Notes: a model not told the origin generated them from the letters alone. A stretch of 10,523 bases of DNA from JALRAP01 sp046340555 (GCA_046340555.1 JBKDSL010000120.1:1-10523), one strand, 5' to 3'; positions 1 to 6,752 are shown, counted from the stretch's first letter. Numbers and translations are program-made.

Positions 1-233
1 TTGGCGTTTCCATACAGGTAAACAAGCTCTCCAGGGATATCGAAACGGATAGAGTCCCTAGCGGAATACTTGACCTTAGATTTCAGGTTCGAAGTAGATG
101 CGGTATCGGCCTTTGGCACGGAAACTGTGGAGTCTGTTTGAGAAAACAGTTCCAAAGGCATGCCGTTGAACAACAAAACCACCAAAAACGCGGTTAATAT
201 TTTTGTTGATATTGGCTTCCCACGTGAAGGCAT
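1..233 (-). CDS. LptD/OstA-like outer-membrane LPS assembly protein, N-terminal fragment
   Basis: This is the first 77 codons of a gene read leftwards and cut by the window edge. From the ATG at 233-231 it encodes a basic start, a hydrophobic core (TKILTAFLVVLLFNGM) and a likely cleavage near LFSQ, i.e. a signal peptide. After a Ser/Thr-rich stretch comes KVKYSARDSIRF and then LVYLYGNA, which is the typical opening of the OstA/LptA-like periplasmic domain in Bacteroidota LptD-like proteins. In that family the N-terminal domain receives lipopolysaccharide and a large C-terminal barrel inserts it into the outer leaflet; the barrel lies outside the window. The gene is divergent from the cell-wall amidase, so the two envelope genes share a roughly 50 bp control region. 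I am confident of strand and frame, and moderately confident of LptD as opposed to another OstA-like protein. Confidence 0.8.
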   Translation of the reverse strand, partial: MPSRGKPISTKILTAFLVVLLFNGMPLELFSQTDSTVSVPKADTASTSNLKSKVKYSARDSIRFDIPGELVYLYGNA

Positions 234-250
234 CAGGTGCTGGTGGCGCG

Positions 251-258
251 TAAATTTG
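251..258 (+). promoter_or_regulatory. Putative -7 element of the amidase operon
   Basis: TAAATTTG matches TAnnTTTG exactly and lies 26 bases before the ATG at 285, so a short leader of about 20 nt would result. No TTG is found at the expected 17-23 base spacing upstream, so the -33 part is weak or absent. If real, it excludes the more upstream in-frame GTG at 237 as the amidase start, because that codon would not be transcribed. Confidence 0.4.
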
Positions 259-264
259 AGATCT

Positions 265-298
265 CAAAGCTACGAAATTTAGGGATGTTCATTTTCAA
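265..298 (-). promoter_or_regulatory. Putative promoter of the LptD-like gene
   Basis: Read on the minus strand, TAGCTTTG (272 to 265) fits the Bacteroidota -7 consensus TAnnTTTG exactly. A TTG at 298-296 lies 23 bases upstream, at the long end of the reported TTG-N17-23-TAnnTTTG spacing. Transcription would begin near 258, giving a leader of about 25 nt before the ATG at 233. This is a consensus match only. Confidence 0.45.
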
Positions 299-1658
299 TT
301 CCATAAGACTGATATCGCTGACCCTGATCCTGTTGGCTTTGACATCGTTTACCCTTCCCAACAAGCCACCCAAATACCAGGTTAAAACCATTGTCATCGA
401 CCCAGGTCACGGAGGTCATGATTCAGGCTGTTTGGGTTCCTCGTCCATGGAGAAACACATCGCTTTAGCTGTTTCATTGAAGTTGGGTGAGTTGATTGAA
501 AAGTATTTTCCCGACATCCGAGTCGTTTATACGCGCAAAACGGATGTTTTCGTGGAATTGTATGAGCGCGCGGCCATCGCTAACAGAAGCAAGGCCGATT
601 TGTTTATCTGTATCCACTGCAACTCAGGCCCCTCAGCTGCCTATGGTGCTGAAACATTCGTGATGGGTCTTCATAAAACTGATGACAATTTGAATGTTGC
701 CCGCAGGGAAAACGAATCCGCTTTGCTTGAAAAGGATTACCAAACCAATTACGAAGGATACGATCCCAAGTCCCCTGAAGCTCATATCATCTTTTCACTT
801 TACCAGAATACTTATATGGAGCAAAGCCTGGCTTTTGCCTCCAGATTACAATATGAATTTGAAAATCATGCGGGGCGAAACAACCGTGGGGTAAAGCAGG
901 CTGGCTTTCTAGTGCTTTTCAGGACCGCCATGCCAAGTGTTTTGTTAGAGTTGGGCTTTCTTACAAACACTAAAGATGAGCGTTTTCTGGCGAGCAATGA
1001 AGGGCAATCCAGTATGGCTAATTCTATTTTAAGGGCTTTCACCACTTACAAGAATGATCAAGAACGAAAGGCTGGGGGTGGGGAGAAAGGGGGTAGCGGC
1101 AGTACCAGTGGCAGTACCAGTACCAGTGGCAGGACCAGTGGCAGTACCAGTACCAGTGGCAGTACCAGTACCAGTACCAGTACCAGTGGCAGTTCCAATA
1201 GCAGTAGCAATAAGAGTACCAGTGGCAGTACCGGTACCAGTGCAGCCCGGGGTTCATCCAAGGACAGTATCACGGGTTCTTCGGCCTCAAACAAGGTCGT
1301 TGAAACGGACACCATTAGGAGGCAAAACGCTACTAATCAAACATCTAATACTCCCGTTTCGGTGTCAGCTGATGCTGGAAAATCGAAAGATTTGCATTTC
1401 GCAATCCAAATCGGGGCGCTTCCAATAGCAACAGCGTCTAAGCCCAATACCTATTCAAAAGTTGAAGGTGTTCACTTTATCGATAACGAGGATGGTTTGC
1501 GTCGATATTTTGTAGGTCGTTTTGCCGATGATGTAGAGGCAGGAAAGAACCTCGCCAAGGTTAAAAAACTAGGCTTTGCTGATGCATTCGTTTGTGGAAT
1601 TTACAATGGTAAAAAGATTTCGGTCAAGGAGGCCGTTGAATTGTCCAAAACCAAGTAA
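285..1658 (+). CDS. N-acetylmuramoyl-L-alanine amidase (Amidase_3) with repetitive linker and SPOR-like C-terminus
   Basis: The product (457 aa) should cut the bond between N-acetylmuramic acid and L-alanine in peptidoglycan, working in the periplasm in cell separation and wall turnover. After a signal peptide (about residues 1-25) comes the AmiC-like catalytic domain, about 32-260. The zinc ligands are visible as H42 in DPGHGG, E56 and H111 in CIHCN, with the catalytic glutamate E222 in LLELGFLTN. Between H111 and E222 a long insert (about 142-178) sits where AmiB/AmiC enzymes carry their inhibitory helix. A Ser/Gly/Thr linker (about 264-345) follows, then a SPOR-like domain from about 371 (HFAIQIGAL), expected to bind denuded glycan at the septum. 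I chose ATG 285 over an in-frame GTG at 237 because it starts the signal peptide directly and lies downstream of the promoter-like element. It is first in the operon and 31 bases before the MCE gene. Confidence 0.92.
   Translation: MFIFNSIRLISLTLILLALTSFTLPNKPPKYQVKTIVIDPGHGGHDSGCLGSSSMEKHIALAVSLKLGELIEKYFPDIRVVYTRKTDVFVELYERAAIANRSKADLFICIHCNSGPSAAYGAETFVMGLHKTDDNLNVARRENESALLEKDYQTNYEGYDPKSPEAHIIFSLYQNTYMEQSLAFASRLQYEFENHAGRNNRGVKQAGFLVLFRTAMPSVLLELGFLTNTKDERFLASNEGQSSMANSILRAFTTYKNDQERKAGGGEKGGSGSTSGSTSTSGRTSGSTSTSGSTSTSTSTSGSSNSSSNKSTSGSTGTSAARGSSKDSITGSSASNKVVETDTIRRQNATNQTSNTPVSVSADAGKSKDLHFAIQIGALPIATASKPNTYSKVEGVHFIDNEDGLRRYFVGRFADDVEAGKNLAKVKKLGFADAFVCGIYNGKKISVKEAVELSKTK
1095..1241 (+). 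repeat. In-frame hexanucleotide-type repeat (AGTACC / AGTGGC) coding the amidase linker
   Basis: The stretch is built from 6-base units AGTACC and AGTGGC, grouped as a roughly 18-base higher unit (AGT GGC AGT ACC AGT ACC). It has one interruption by AGG at 1131 (Ser to Arg 283) and a degenerate section around 1192-1214. Ser is almost always AGT, Thr ACC and Gly GGC, so the repetition is at DNA level and suggests recent slippage or unequal recombination. Each unit is two codons, so gain or loss keeps the frame and only changes linker length. Confidence 0.9.
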
Positions 1659-1689
1659 ATTCGCGAGGAGATTTTTAAAATTCCCCACA

Positions 1690-2649
1690 TTGAAGTTTTC
1701 CAGAGAAGTCAAAATTGGTTTGCTTGTTACTGGCGCCGTAGCCGGTCTCCTATACGGTATGAATTTTCTGAAGGGAGTTGATGTTTTTACCGGCGTTAAT
1801 ACATATTATGCTTTATATCAGCGTGTAGATGGACTTACCTCATCCAGCGATATTTTGATCAGTGGTATGAAGGTTGGTCAAGTCAAGAAAATCGATTTTA
1901 CTCCTGACAAATCTGGCTTGGTTCTTGTCACACTCCAGATTCGCAAAGGGGTTTATGTAAGCAAGAAAGCCACGGCAAGTATCATTTCATCCGATCTCTT
2001 GGGAGGCAGGGCCGTTGAAATCGTTTTGGTTCCTGGAAGTCCGGAAGCGAATCCCGGAGATACATTGAATTCAGACATACAAACGAGTTTCTCCGATCAA
2101 ATGCTGCCGGTGAAAGACCGAGCCGAGAAACTGATGTCGACACTTGATTCATTGGCCTCATCTATGAATGCTGTTTTGTCTGACAAGAACAGGAAGTCTT
2201 TGGATTCTGTTTTCGAGAATCTTGATAAGACTTTGGCTAACGTCGAAAGTGCATCGGCCAATATTGATGACATGCTAGCTCCAGGCTCAGGAAAGCTTCG
2301 TAAAATGATTGATAATGTCGAATCCATTTCCGGCAATTTGCGAAAAAACGAGGCAAAGCTTGATAACATCATCGCAAACTTCTCTTCCATTTCAGATTCA
2401 CTTGCTGCTGCAAACCTTTCCTCAACCATTCGCAATGCCGATGCCGCCGTATCAGGATTCTCCGAAATGGTTACCAAGATCAATTCTGGTGAAGGCACAC
2501 TTGGCGCCCTCGTGAATAATGACAGTCTATACAATTCCTTACAGCAATCATCTGAGGACTTGGACGAGTTGCTCAAGGACTTGAAGAAAAACCCCAACAG
2601 GTACCTGCATTTTTCCGTCTTTGGAAAGAAGAACAAGGAGCCTAAATGA
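1690..2649 (+). CDS. MCE/MlaD-family lipid-transport protein
   Basis: With the TTG start at 1690 the protein is 319 aa. A short cytoplasmic end (KFSREVKIG) leads into one membrane anchor (about 10-27). The MCE domain spans about 36-116 and carries the typical DGLTSSSDILISGMKVG and later SSDLLGGRAVEI segments. A long helical part (about 140-310) rich in Asp, Ser, Asn and Leu should form the coiled-coil tunnel or stalk. MCE proteins form periplasmic hexamers that pass phospholipids or other hydrophobic molecules between membranes with an MlaE/MlaF-type permease and ATPase; neither is in this window. The start is uncertain: an ATG at 1606 is in frame but would overlap the amidase by 53 bases and add a very basic, unfamiliar N-terminus, whereas the TTG gives the usual KFSREVKIG opening. 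A GAGGAG-like sequence at about 1665-1670 is too far (19 nt) to decide it. Second gene of the operon. Confidence 0.87.
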   Translation: MKFSREVKIGLLVTGAVAGLLYGMNFLKGVDVFTGVNTYYALYQRVDGLTSSSDILISGMKVGQVKKIDFTPDKSGLVLVTLQIRKGVYVSKKATASIISSDLLGGRAVEIVLVPGSPEANPGDTLNSDIQTSFSDQMLPVKDRAEKLMSTLDSLASSMNAVLSDKNRKSLDSVFENLDKTLANVESASANIDDMLAPGSGKLRKMIDNVESISGNLRKNEAKLDNIIANFSSISDSLAAANLSSTIRNADAAVSGFSEMVTKINSGEGTLGALVNNDSLYNSLQQSSEDLDELLKDLKKNPNRYLHFSVFGKKNKEPK

Positions 2650-2711
2650 AATCAGTACCCGAAGCGAATACCATAACAATATTGAATTACCTAACAGTGC
2701 AAAGTCTTTAA
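2646..2711 (+). other. Possible 21-codon coupling ORF between the MCE and Fe-S genes
   Basis: An ATG inside the MCE stop (ATGA, 2646-2649) opens a 21-codon frame ending in TAA at 2709-2711, one base before the ATG of the next gene. It fills the only intercistronic gap over 35 bases within the operon. The peptide (MKSVPEANTITILNYLTVQS plus L) resembles nothing I recognise. It may simply be chance, but its ends fit exactly for translational coupling. Confidence 0.2.
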
Positions 2712-2712
2712 C

Positions 2713-4020
2713 ATGTTGTCCAGTGTTTTATTTGCTTTGATACTCGGTGCCGGCATCTGGGTTTTTTATACCAGCATCCGGAAAATCATTCGTAACATCA
2801 ATATGGGTCGTGATGTGCAGATCAACGACCGCAAATCGGAGCGCTGGGCCACTATGTTCCGCGTGGCACTAGGACAATCGAAAATGGTTACCCGACCCGT
2901 CGCTGGCTTCTTTCATATCATCATTTATGCCGGATTCATCATCATCAATATCGAAGTCTTGGAAATCATCATCGACGGTTTGTTGGGCACCCATCGGGTT
3001 TTTGCCAAGCCGCTCGGACCTTTCTATGATTTCTTGATCGCAAGCTTCGAAATACTTGCCTTGTTGGTGGTTGTGGCTTGTGTAGTGTTTTTCGCGCGCC
3101 GAGCCATTATTCGACTGCGCCGTTTCACCTCTCCCGAGTTGAAAGGTTTTCCAAACACTGATGCGATGATCATTCTCGGAACCGAAGTGGTGCTGATGTC
3201 GCTCTTCCTGTTTATGAATGCATCCGATTCATTGTTGCAGCAACGCGGAGTTGATCACTATGTACAAGCCGGCTCGTTTCCTGTTAGCTCTTTCCTAATT
3301 CCTTTGCTCGTTGGCATGGGCGATCAATCATTGATAATGCTGGAGCGTGTTTGTTGGTGGTTGCATATCATCGGAATACTCGCCTTCCTCAACTATGTTC
3401 CTTTTTCAAAGCACTTCCATATTTTCCTTTCCTTCCCGAATGTTTGGTATTCCAAGCTGGATGCGAAAGGCAAATTCAGCAACAACGAGGCTGTAGCCAA
3501 TGAAGTCAAATTGATGATGGACCCATCGGCGGTGCCTCCACCACCTGCTGAAACACCTACTCCTTTCGGTGCTAAGGATGTGAAGGACCTTACTTGGAAA
3601 AACCTGATGGATGCCTATTCATGCACCGAATGTGGCAGATGCACATCCTCTTGTCCTGCCAATATCACAGGTAAAAAGCTTTCTCCTCGCAAAATCATGA
3701 TGGATACCCGCGATCGCCTAGAGGAGGTTGGTCGCAACCACGATAAACATGGCGCCAGCCATGACGACGGCAAGTCGTTGTTGAACGATTACATCTCGCC
3801 TGAGGAATTGTGGGCTTGTACCACTTGCAACGCTTGCGTTGAAGCTTGCCCCGTGAATATCGATCCTCTGTCGATTATTGTCGAGATGCGTAGGTACCTA
3901 GTGATGGAACAATCTGCTGCCCCTACAGAACTCAACGGCATGTTCACCAAGATTGAGAATAACGGCGCACCTTGGCAGTTTTCGCAAGCCGACCGTATGA
4001 ATTGGACACAAGAAGGATAA
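2713..4020 (+). CDS. Membrane (Fe-S)-binding oxidoreductase subunit (NarI-like domain plus two 4Fe-4S clusters)
   Basis: This 435-aa protein has an N-terminal membrane part with about five hydrophobic segments (roughly 3-22, 62-86, 104-127, 150-170, 192-230). H68, H218, H234 and H236 lie in or near them and could ligate heme b as in NarI-type cytochromes. A soluble part carries two ferredoxin-like sites: C304, C307, C310 with C314, and C369, C372, C375 with C379, both CX2CX2CX3C followed by Pro. This is the layout of the N-terminal half of HdrD/GlpC-like and mycobacterial EtfD-like proteins, which pass electrons to quinone. The CCG-domain half is encoded by the next gene, 11 bases downstream, so the two products very likely form one complex. 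The likely donor is an electron-transfer flavoprotein or a similar dehydrogenase; this is inferred from the family, as no such gene is in the window. Confidence 0.85.
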   Translation: MLSSVLFALILGAGIWVFYTSIRKIIRNINMGRDVQINDRKSERWATMFRVALGQSKMVTRPVAGFFHIIIYAGFIIINIEVLEIIIDGLLGTHRVFAKPLGPFYDFLIASFEILALLVVVACVVFFARRAIIRLRRFTSPELKGFPNTDAMIILGTEVVLMSLFLFMNASDSLLQQRGVDHYVQAGSFPVSSFLIPLLVGMGDQSLIMLERVCWWLHIIGILAFLNYVPFSKHFHIFLSFPNVWYSKLDAKGKFSNNEAVANEVKLMMDPSAVPPPPAETPTPFGAKDVKDLTWKNLMDAYSCTECGRCTSSCPANITGKKLSPRKIMMDTRDRLEEVGRNHDKHGASHDDGKSLLNDYISPEELWACTTCNACVEACPVNIDPLSIIVEMRRYLVMEQSAAPTELNGMFTKIENNGAPWQFSQADRMNWTQEG

Positions 4021-4031
4021 TAAATTAACAC

Positions 4032-4823
4032 ATGAGTGATACGTTGAAAGTGCCCACCATGGCCCAAATGGCCGCCGAAGGAAAGACACCCGAGGTGTTG
4101 TTCTGGGTAGGTTGTGCCGGCAGTTTCGATGCCCGTGCACAAAAAATCACCAGGGCTGTTGCCAAAATTCTTGCCCATGCCAATGTTTCTTTCGCGGTAT
4201 TGGGAACTGAAGAAGGATGCACTGGCGATCCCGCTAAGCGCGCTGGCAATGAGTTCCTGTTTCAAATGCAGGCGATGACCAACATCCAAGTGTTGAATGG
4301 ATACAACGTTACCAAAATTGTCACTGCTTGTCCACATTGTTTCAATACCATCAAAAACGAATATCCCGAATTAGGCGGCACCTACGAAGTTTTACACCAT
4401 TCGCAGCTGTTGCAGCAATTGATTGACTCCGGTCGCTTGCGAGTGGAGGGTGGAGCATTCAGCGGAAAGAAAATCGTGTTTCACGATCCTTGCTACCTCG
4501 GTCGGGCAAATGATGTTTACGAGGCACCTCGGGATGTTATTGGCAAACTGGATGCCGCACTATCCGAAATGAAACGCAGTCGCGCCAACGGCTTATGCTG
4601 TGGTGCAGGCGGAGCACAGATGTTCAAAGAGCCTGAGCCCGGTAACAAGGACATCAACATTGAACGAACGGAAGAGGCCCTTTCACATAAGCCTGAGATC
4701 ATTGCTGTTGGATGTCCGTTCTGTATGACTATGATGACTGATGGTGTGAAGCATTTCGAGCAGGAGCAATCTGTTCGAGTGGCCGACATAGCCGAACTCA
4801 TAGCACAAGCCAACGATCTGTAA
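4032..4823 (+). CDS. (Fe-S)-binding protein with two CCG (cysteine-rich) domains
   Basis: This 263-aa soluble protein contains two cysteine-rich domains of the HdrB/HdrD/GlpC type. The second is canonical: C154 (HDPCYLGR), C189-C190 (GLCCGAGG), C228 and C231 (GCPFC). The first has C28, C63, C100 and C103, but T64 replaces the second cysteine of the CCG pair (GCTGDPAKRAGNE). From memory the same CTGD(P/S)ARRxGNE sequence is common in this subfamily, including the EtfD-like proteins, so it is probably a family trait and not damage. By analogy with HdrB such domains can hold unusual non-cubane 4Fe-4S clusters. It should be the electron-accepting or catalytic half of the complex with the preceding membrane protein. 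The next gene starts one base after its stop, indicating tight coupling. Confidence 0.85.
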   Translation: MSDTLKVPTMAQMAAEGKTPEVLFWVGCAGSFDARAQKITRAVAKILAHANVSFAVLGTEEGCTGDPAKRAGNEFLFQMQAMTNIQVLNGYNVTKIVTACPHCFNTIKNEYPELGGTYEVLHHSQLLQQLIDSGRLRVEGGAFSGKKIVFHDPCYLGRANDVYEAPRDVIGKLDAALSEMKRSRANGLCCGAGGAQMFKEPEPGNKDINIERTEEALSHKPEIIAVGCPFCMTMMTDGVKHFEQEQSVRVADIAELIAQANDL

Positions 4824-4824
4824 C

Positions 4825-5337
4825 ATGTTTGTTCCCTTTTCATCACTGCCACCCACATCTCGGGTTTGGATTTATCAATCTTCCAGGTTGTTGAATGCCG
4901 ATGAGCTGTCGTTGCTCAAAATGGAGTTGGAACGATTCATCGCTACATGGACAGCCCATCAGGCCGGACTACGAGGTAGTGCGGAAATAAGGAATGGCCT
5001 GTTCGTAATCCTGGCGGTTGATGAAGGCCATAATCAGGCTAGCGGTTGCAGCATCGACAAAAGCGTTCATTTCATGAAGGAGTATGGTTCGCGAACTGGT
5101 ATTGATTTCTTTAACCGATTGACGGCCTTGTGTAAAAATCCTGACGGTAAGCACGTGTTTGTAACAGCTCAAGGAGTGTCACAATTGCTCGAGTCCGGTG
5201 AATTGTCTGTTGATGCCATGTTGTACAACAACTTGATTCAAAATATTCAAGAGCTTGAAGTTTCATGGCTAGTGCCTTTGAGAAACTCATGGCTTTCAAA
5301 TTATATTAAACCTGGAACCTCCTCATTAAACCAATAA
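4825..5337 (+). CDS. Conserved Bacteroidota protein of unknown function (sometimes labelled 'ABC transporter ATPase')
   Basis: This 170-aa protein has no signal peptide, membrane segment or Walker A/B motif, so the ABC-ATPase label I recall for this family in databases is not supported. Recognisable conserved pieces are SRVWIYQ (13-19) near the N-terminus, a central AVDEGHNQASGCSID (about 65-79) with D66, H69, C75 and D78, and a C-terminal VPLRNSWLSNYIKP (150-163). Similar short proteins occur beside this Fe-S pair in other Bacteroidota, as far as I recall, which hints at a role with the oxidoreductase, for example cluster handling or assembly; that is only inference. It begins one base after the CCG-protein stop and ends 13 bases before terC. 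The last seven residues after IKP look like a variable tail. Confidence 0.75.
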   Translation: MFVPFSSLPPTSRVWIYQSSRLLNADELSLLKMELERFIATWTAHQAGLRGSAEIRNGLFVILAVDEGHNQASGCSIDKSVHFMKEYGSRTGIDFFNRLTALCKNPDGKHVFVTAQGVSQLLESGELSVDAMLYNNLIQNIQELEVSWLVPLRNSWLSNYIKPGTSSLNQ

Positions 5338-5350
5338 GTAAAATATAGAT

Positions 5351-6172
5351 ATGCATTTAGCACAAGATTTTGAAACACTATTCACAGTTGCCTCCTTGGT
5401 CAGCTTGGCTACTTTGGCCGTATTGGAAATAGTATTGGGTATCGACAATATCGTTTTCATTTCAATCATTGCGGGTAAGTTGCCACCTGAGCAGCAAAAG
5501 CGGGCACGAACCATAGGGCTGGCTGTTGCCTTGATTCTGCGCGTACTGCTACTATTCTCCATTACCTGGGTCATTGGAATGAAGGATGCTTTGTTCCACG
5601 TCTTGAGTTCCGCTCCTTGGGTGGTTCTGGATCTGCAGCCGGGAATGGAATCCACGGCGCTTTGGAGTTGCTCGGGTCGGGATTTGATTCTTCTTGCAGG
5701 TGGTATTTTCCTGATGTATAAATCCACGATTGAAATCAGGAATAAAATTGAAGGTTCTCATGATTTGGAAGACCCTTCACTTCGGAAAATGACTATGAAC
5801 GCCGCCATTGCGCAAATAGTTGTCATTGATGTGGTGTTCTCGTTCGACTCCATCTTAACAGCCGTTGGTTTGGTAGACAATCTTTTGGTCATGATCTTGG
5901 CTGTTATTATTGCCATGTTGGTCATGTTGGTATTCGCCAAGAGCGTATCGGATTTCGTGAATGCTAACCCAACTATAAAAATGTTGGCGCTCGCGTTTTT
6001 GATGATGATTGCCATGATTCTCATCGTGGATGCTTTCCACGTTCATGTCCCCAAAGGCTATGTTTACTTCTCGATGGCATTCTCCTTAGCTGTGGAGATG
6101 CTGAATCTACGTATGCACAAGCGTAAGCAAGCCCGCATCAAGGCCAAGCTAGAGCAGGAGGCCTCAAAGTAA
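5351..6172 (+). CDS. TerC-family integral membrane protein
   Basis: This 273-aa inner-membrane protein has about seven hydrophobic segments and the TerC signature. E26 and D32 lie in LEIVLGIDN in the first half, and D160 and D166 lie in VIDVVFSFDS in the second. These paired acidic residues within membrane helices are thought to bind and move metal ions. Characterised relatives act in manganese export or in metal loading of exported proteins, while the tellurite-resistance name comes from the first plasmid-borne member. A basic loop sits around 45-55, and the C-terminus (255-273) is a charged cytoplasmic tail. No yybP-ykoY-type manganese riboswitch can sit in the 13-base gap before it, so it depends on operon transcription or an internal promoter within the preceding gene. 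Length and motifs are complete. Confidence 0.9.
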   Translation: MHLAQDFETLFTVASLVSLATLAVLEIVLGIDNIVFISIIAGKLPPEQQKRARTIGLAVALILRVLLLFSITWVIGMKDALFHVLSSAPWVVLDLQPGMESTALWSCSGRDLILLAGGIFLMYKSTIEIRNKIEGSHDLEDPSLRKMTMNAAIAQIVVIDVVFSFDSILTAVGLVDNLLVMILAVIIAMLVMLVFAKSVSDFVNANPTIKMLALAFLMMIAMILIVDAFHVHVPKGYVYFSMAFSLAVEMLNLRMHKRKQARIKAKLEQEASK

Positions 6173-6179
6173 TTATAGA

Positions 6180-6752
6180 ATGGTCTGGAACCTCCCCAAT
6201 CTCATCACCCTGTTGCGCATCGTTTGCGCTCCGGTAATGTGGTGGTTGATTGGCAACGGACAACGGGAGGCTTTCGCTTGGGTACTTACTTTGGCCTTCA
6301 CCACGGATTTGGTAGACGGACCGTTAGCTCGCAGATTCCGTAAGGAAACACGAATCGGCAGTATCATGGATTCATATGGTGATACGCTCACTATCCTTAC
6401 TGGCTTGGTAGGGGCTTGGATGTTCGAGCAAACCAATTTCAAATCGCACTCGGTCGTTTTATTATCGGTGATTTCACTTCATCTGATACAGCTTATCCTC
6501 TGCCTTTGGCGCTATGGTCGGCCTAGCAGCTTTCATACCTATTCCGCCAAAACAGGAGCATTGGCCATCGGATGTTTCCTGATTTACACGATGTTCTTCG
6601 GGTTCAATGTGGTCTTTTTTCATTTGACCATGTTGGTGCTGACAATTGATGCAATTGAAGAGAGTATTCTGGTGTTTCTAATACCCGAATGGAAGAACGA
6701 TGTGAAAGGGATTTGGTGGGTGTTAAAGGCTAAAAATCAAGTCCCTAAATAA
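6180..6752 (+). CDS. CDP-alcohol phosphatidyltransferase family protein (PgsA-like)
   Basis: This 190-aa membrane enzyme transfers a phosphatidyl group from CDP-diacylglycerol to an alcohol. The full family motif DGX2ARX8GX3DX3D is present: D46-G47, A50-R51, G60, D64, D68, with the additional D43 before it. These aspartates bind the two catalytic metal ions. The N-terminus (WNLPNLITLLRIVCAP) is of the PgsA type, and four or five further hydrophobic segments follow. PgsA makes phosphatidylglycerophosphate from glycerol-3-phosphate, but the alcohol used cannot be read from the sequence and another head group is possible. It starts seven bases after terC and is the last gene of the operon. No hairpin with a T-run follows it, so transcription may read into the tRNA region. 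Confidence 0.85.
   Translation: MVWNLPNLITLLRIVCAPVMWWLIGNGQREAFAWVLTLAFTTDLVDGPLARRFRKETRIGSIMDSYGDTLTILTGLVGAWMFEQTNFKSHSVVLLSVISLHLIQLILCLWRYGRPSSFHTYSAKTGALAIGCFLIYTMFFGFNVVFFHLTMLVLTIDAIEESILVFLIPEWKNDVKGIWWVLKAKNQVPK

Noticed and set aside
1095..1241. Repeat region considered as a CRISPR array or as antisense coding sequence (Trp/Tyr-rich frame on the minus strand).
   Set aside because: There are no unique spacers, the repeat is continuous and in frame with the amidase, and the antisense frame is a by-product of the repeat.
2097..2636. Minus-strand open frame of 179 codons opposite the MCE helical region.
   Set aside because: Its Ser/Leu-rich translation follows from the Asp/Ser/Leu codons of the real gene; no domain or promoter supports it.
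3789..4337. Long open frame on the minus strand (182 codons) across the junction of the two Fe-S genes.
   Set aside because: It lies opposite two genes with clear cysteine motifs, and its own translation shows no recognisable domain.
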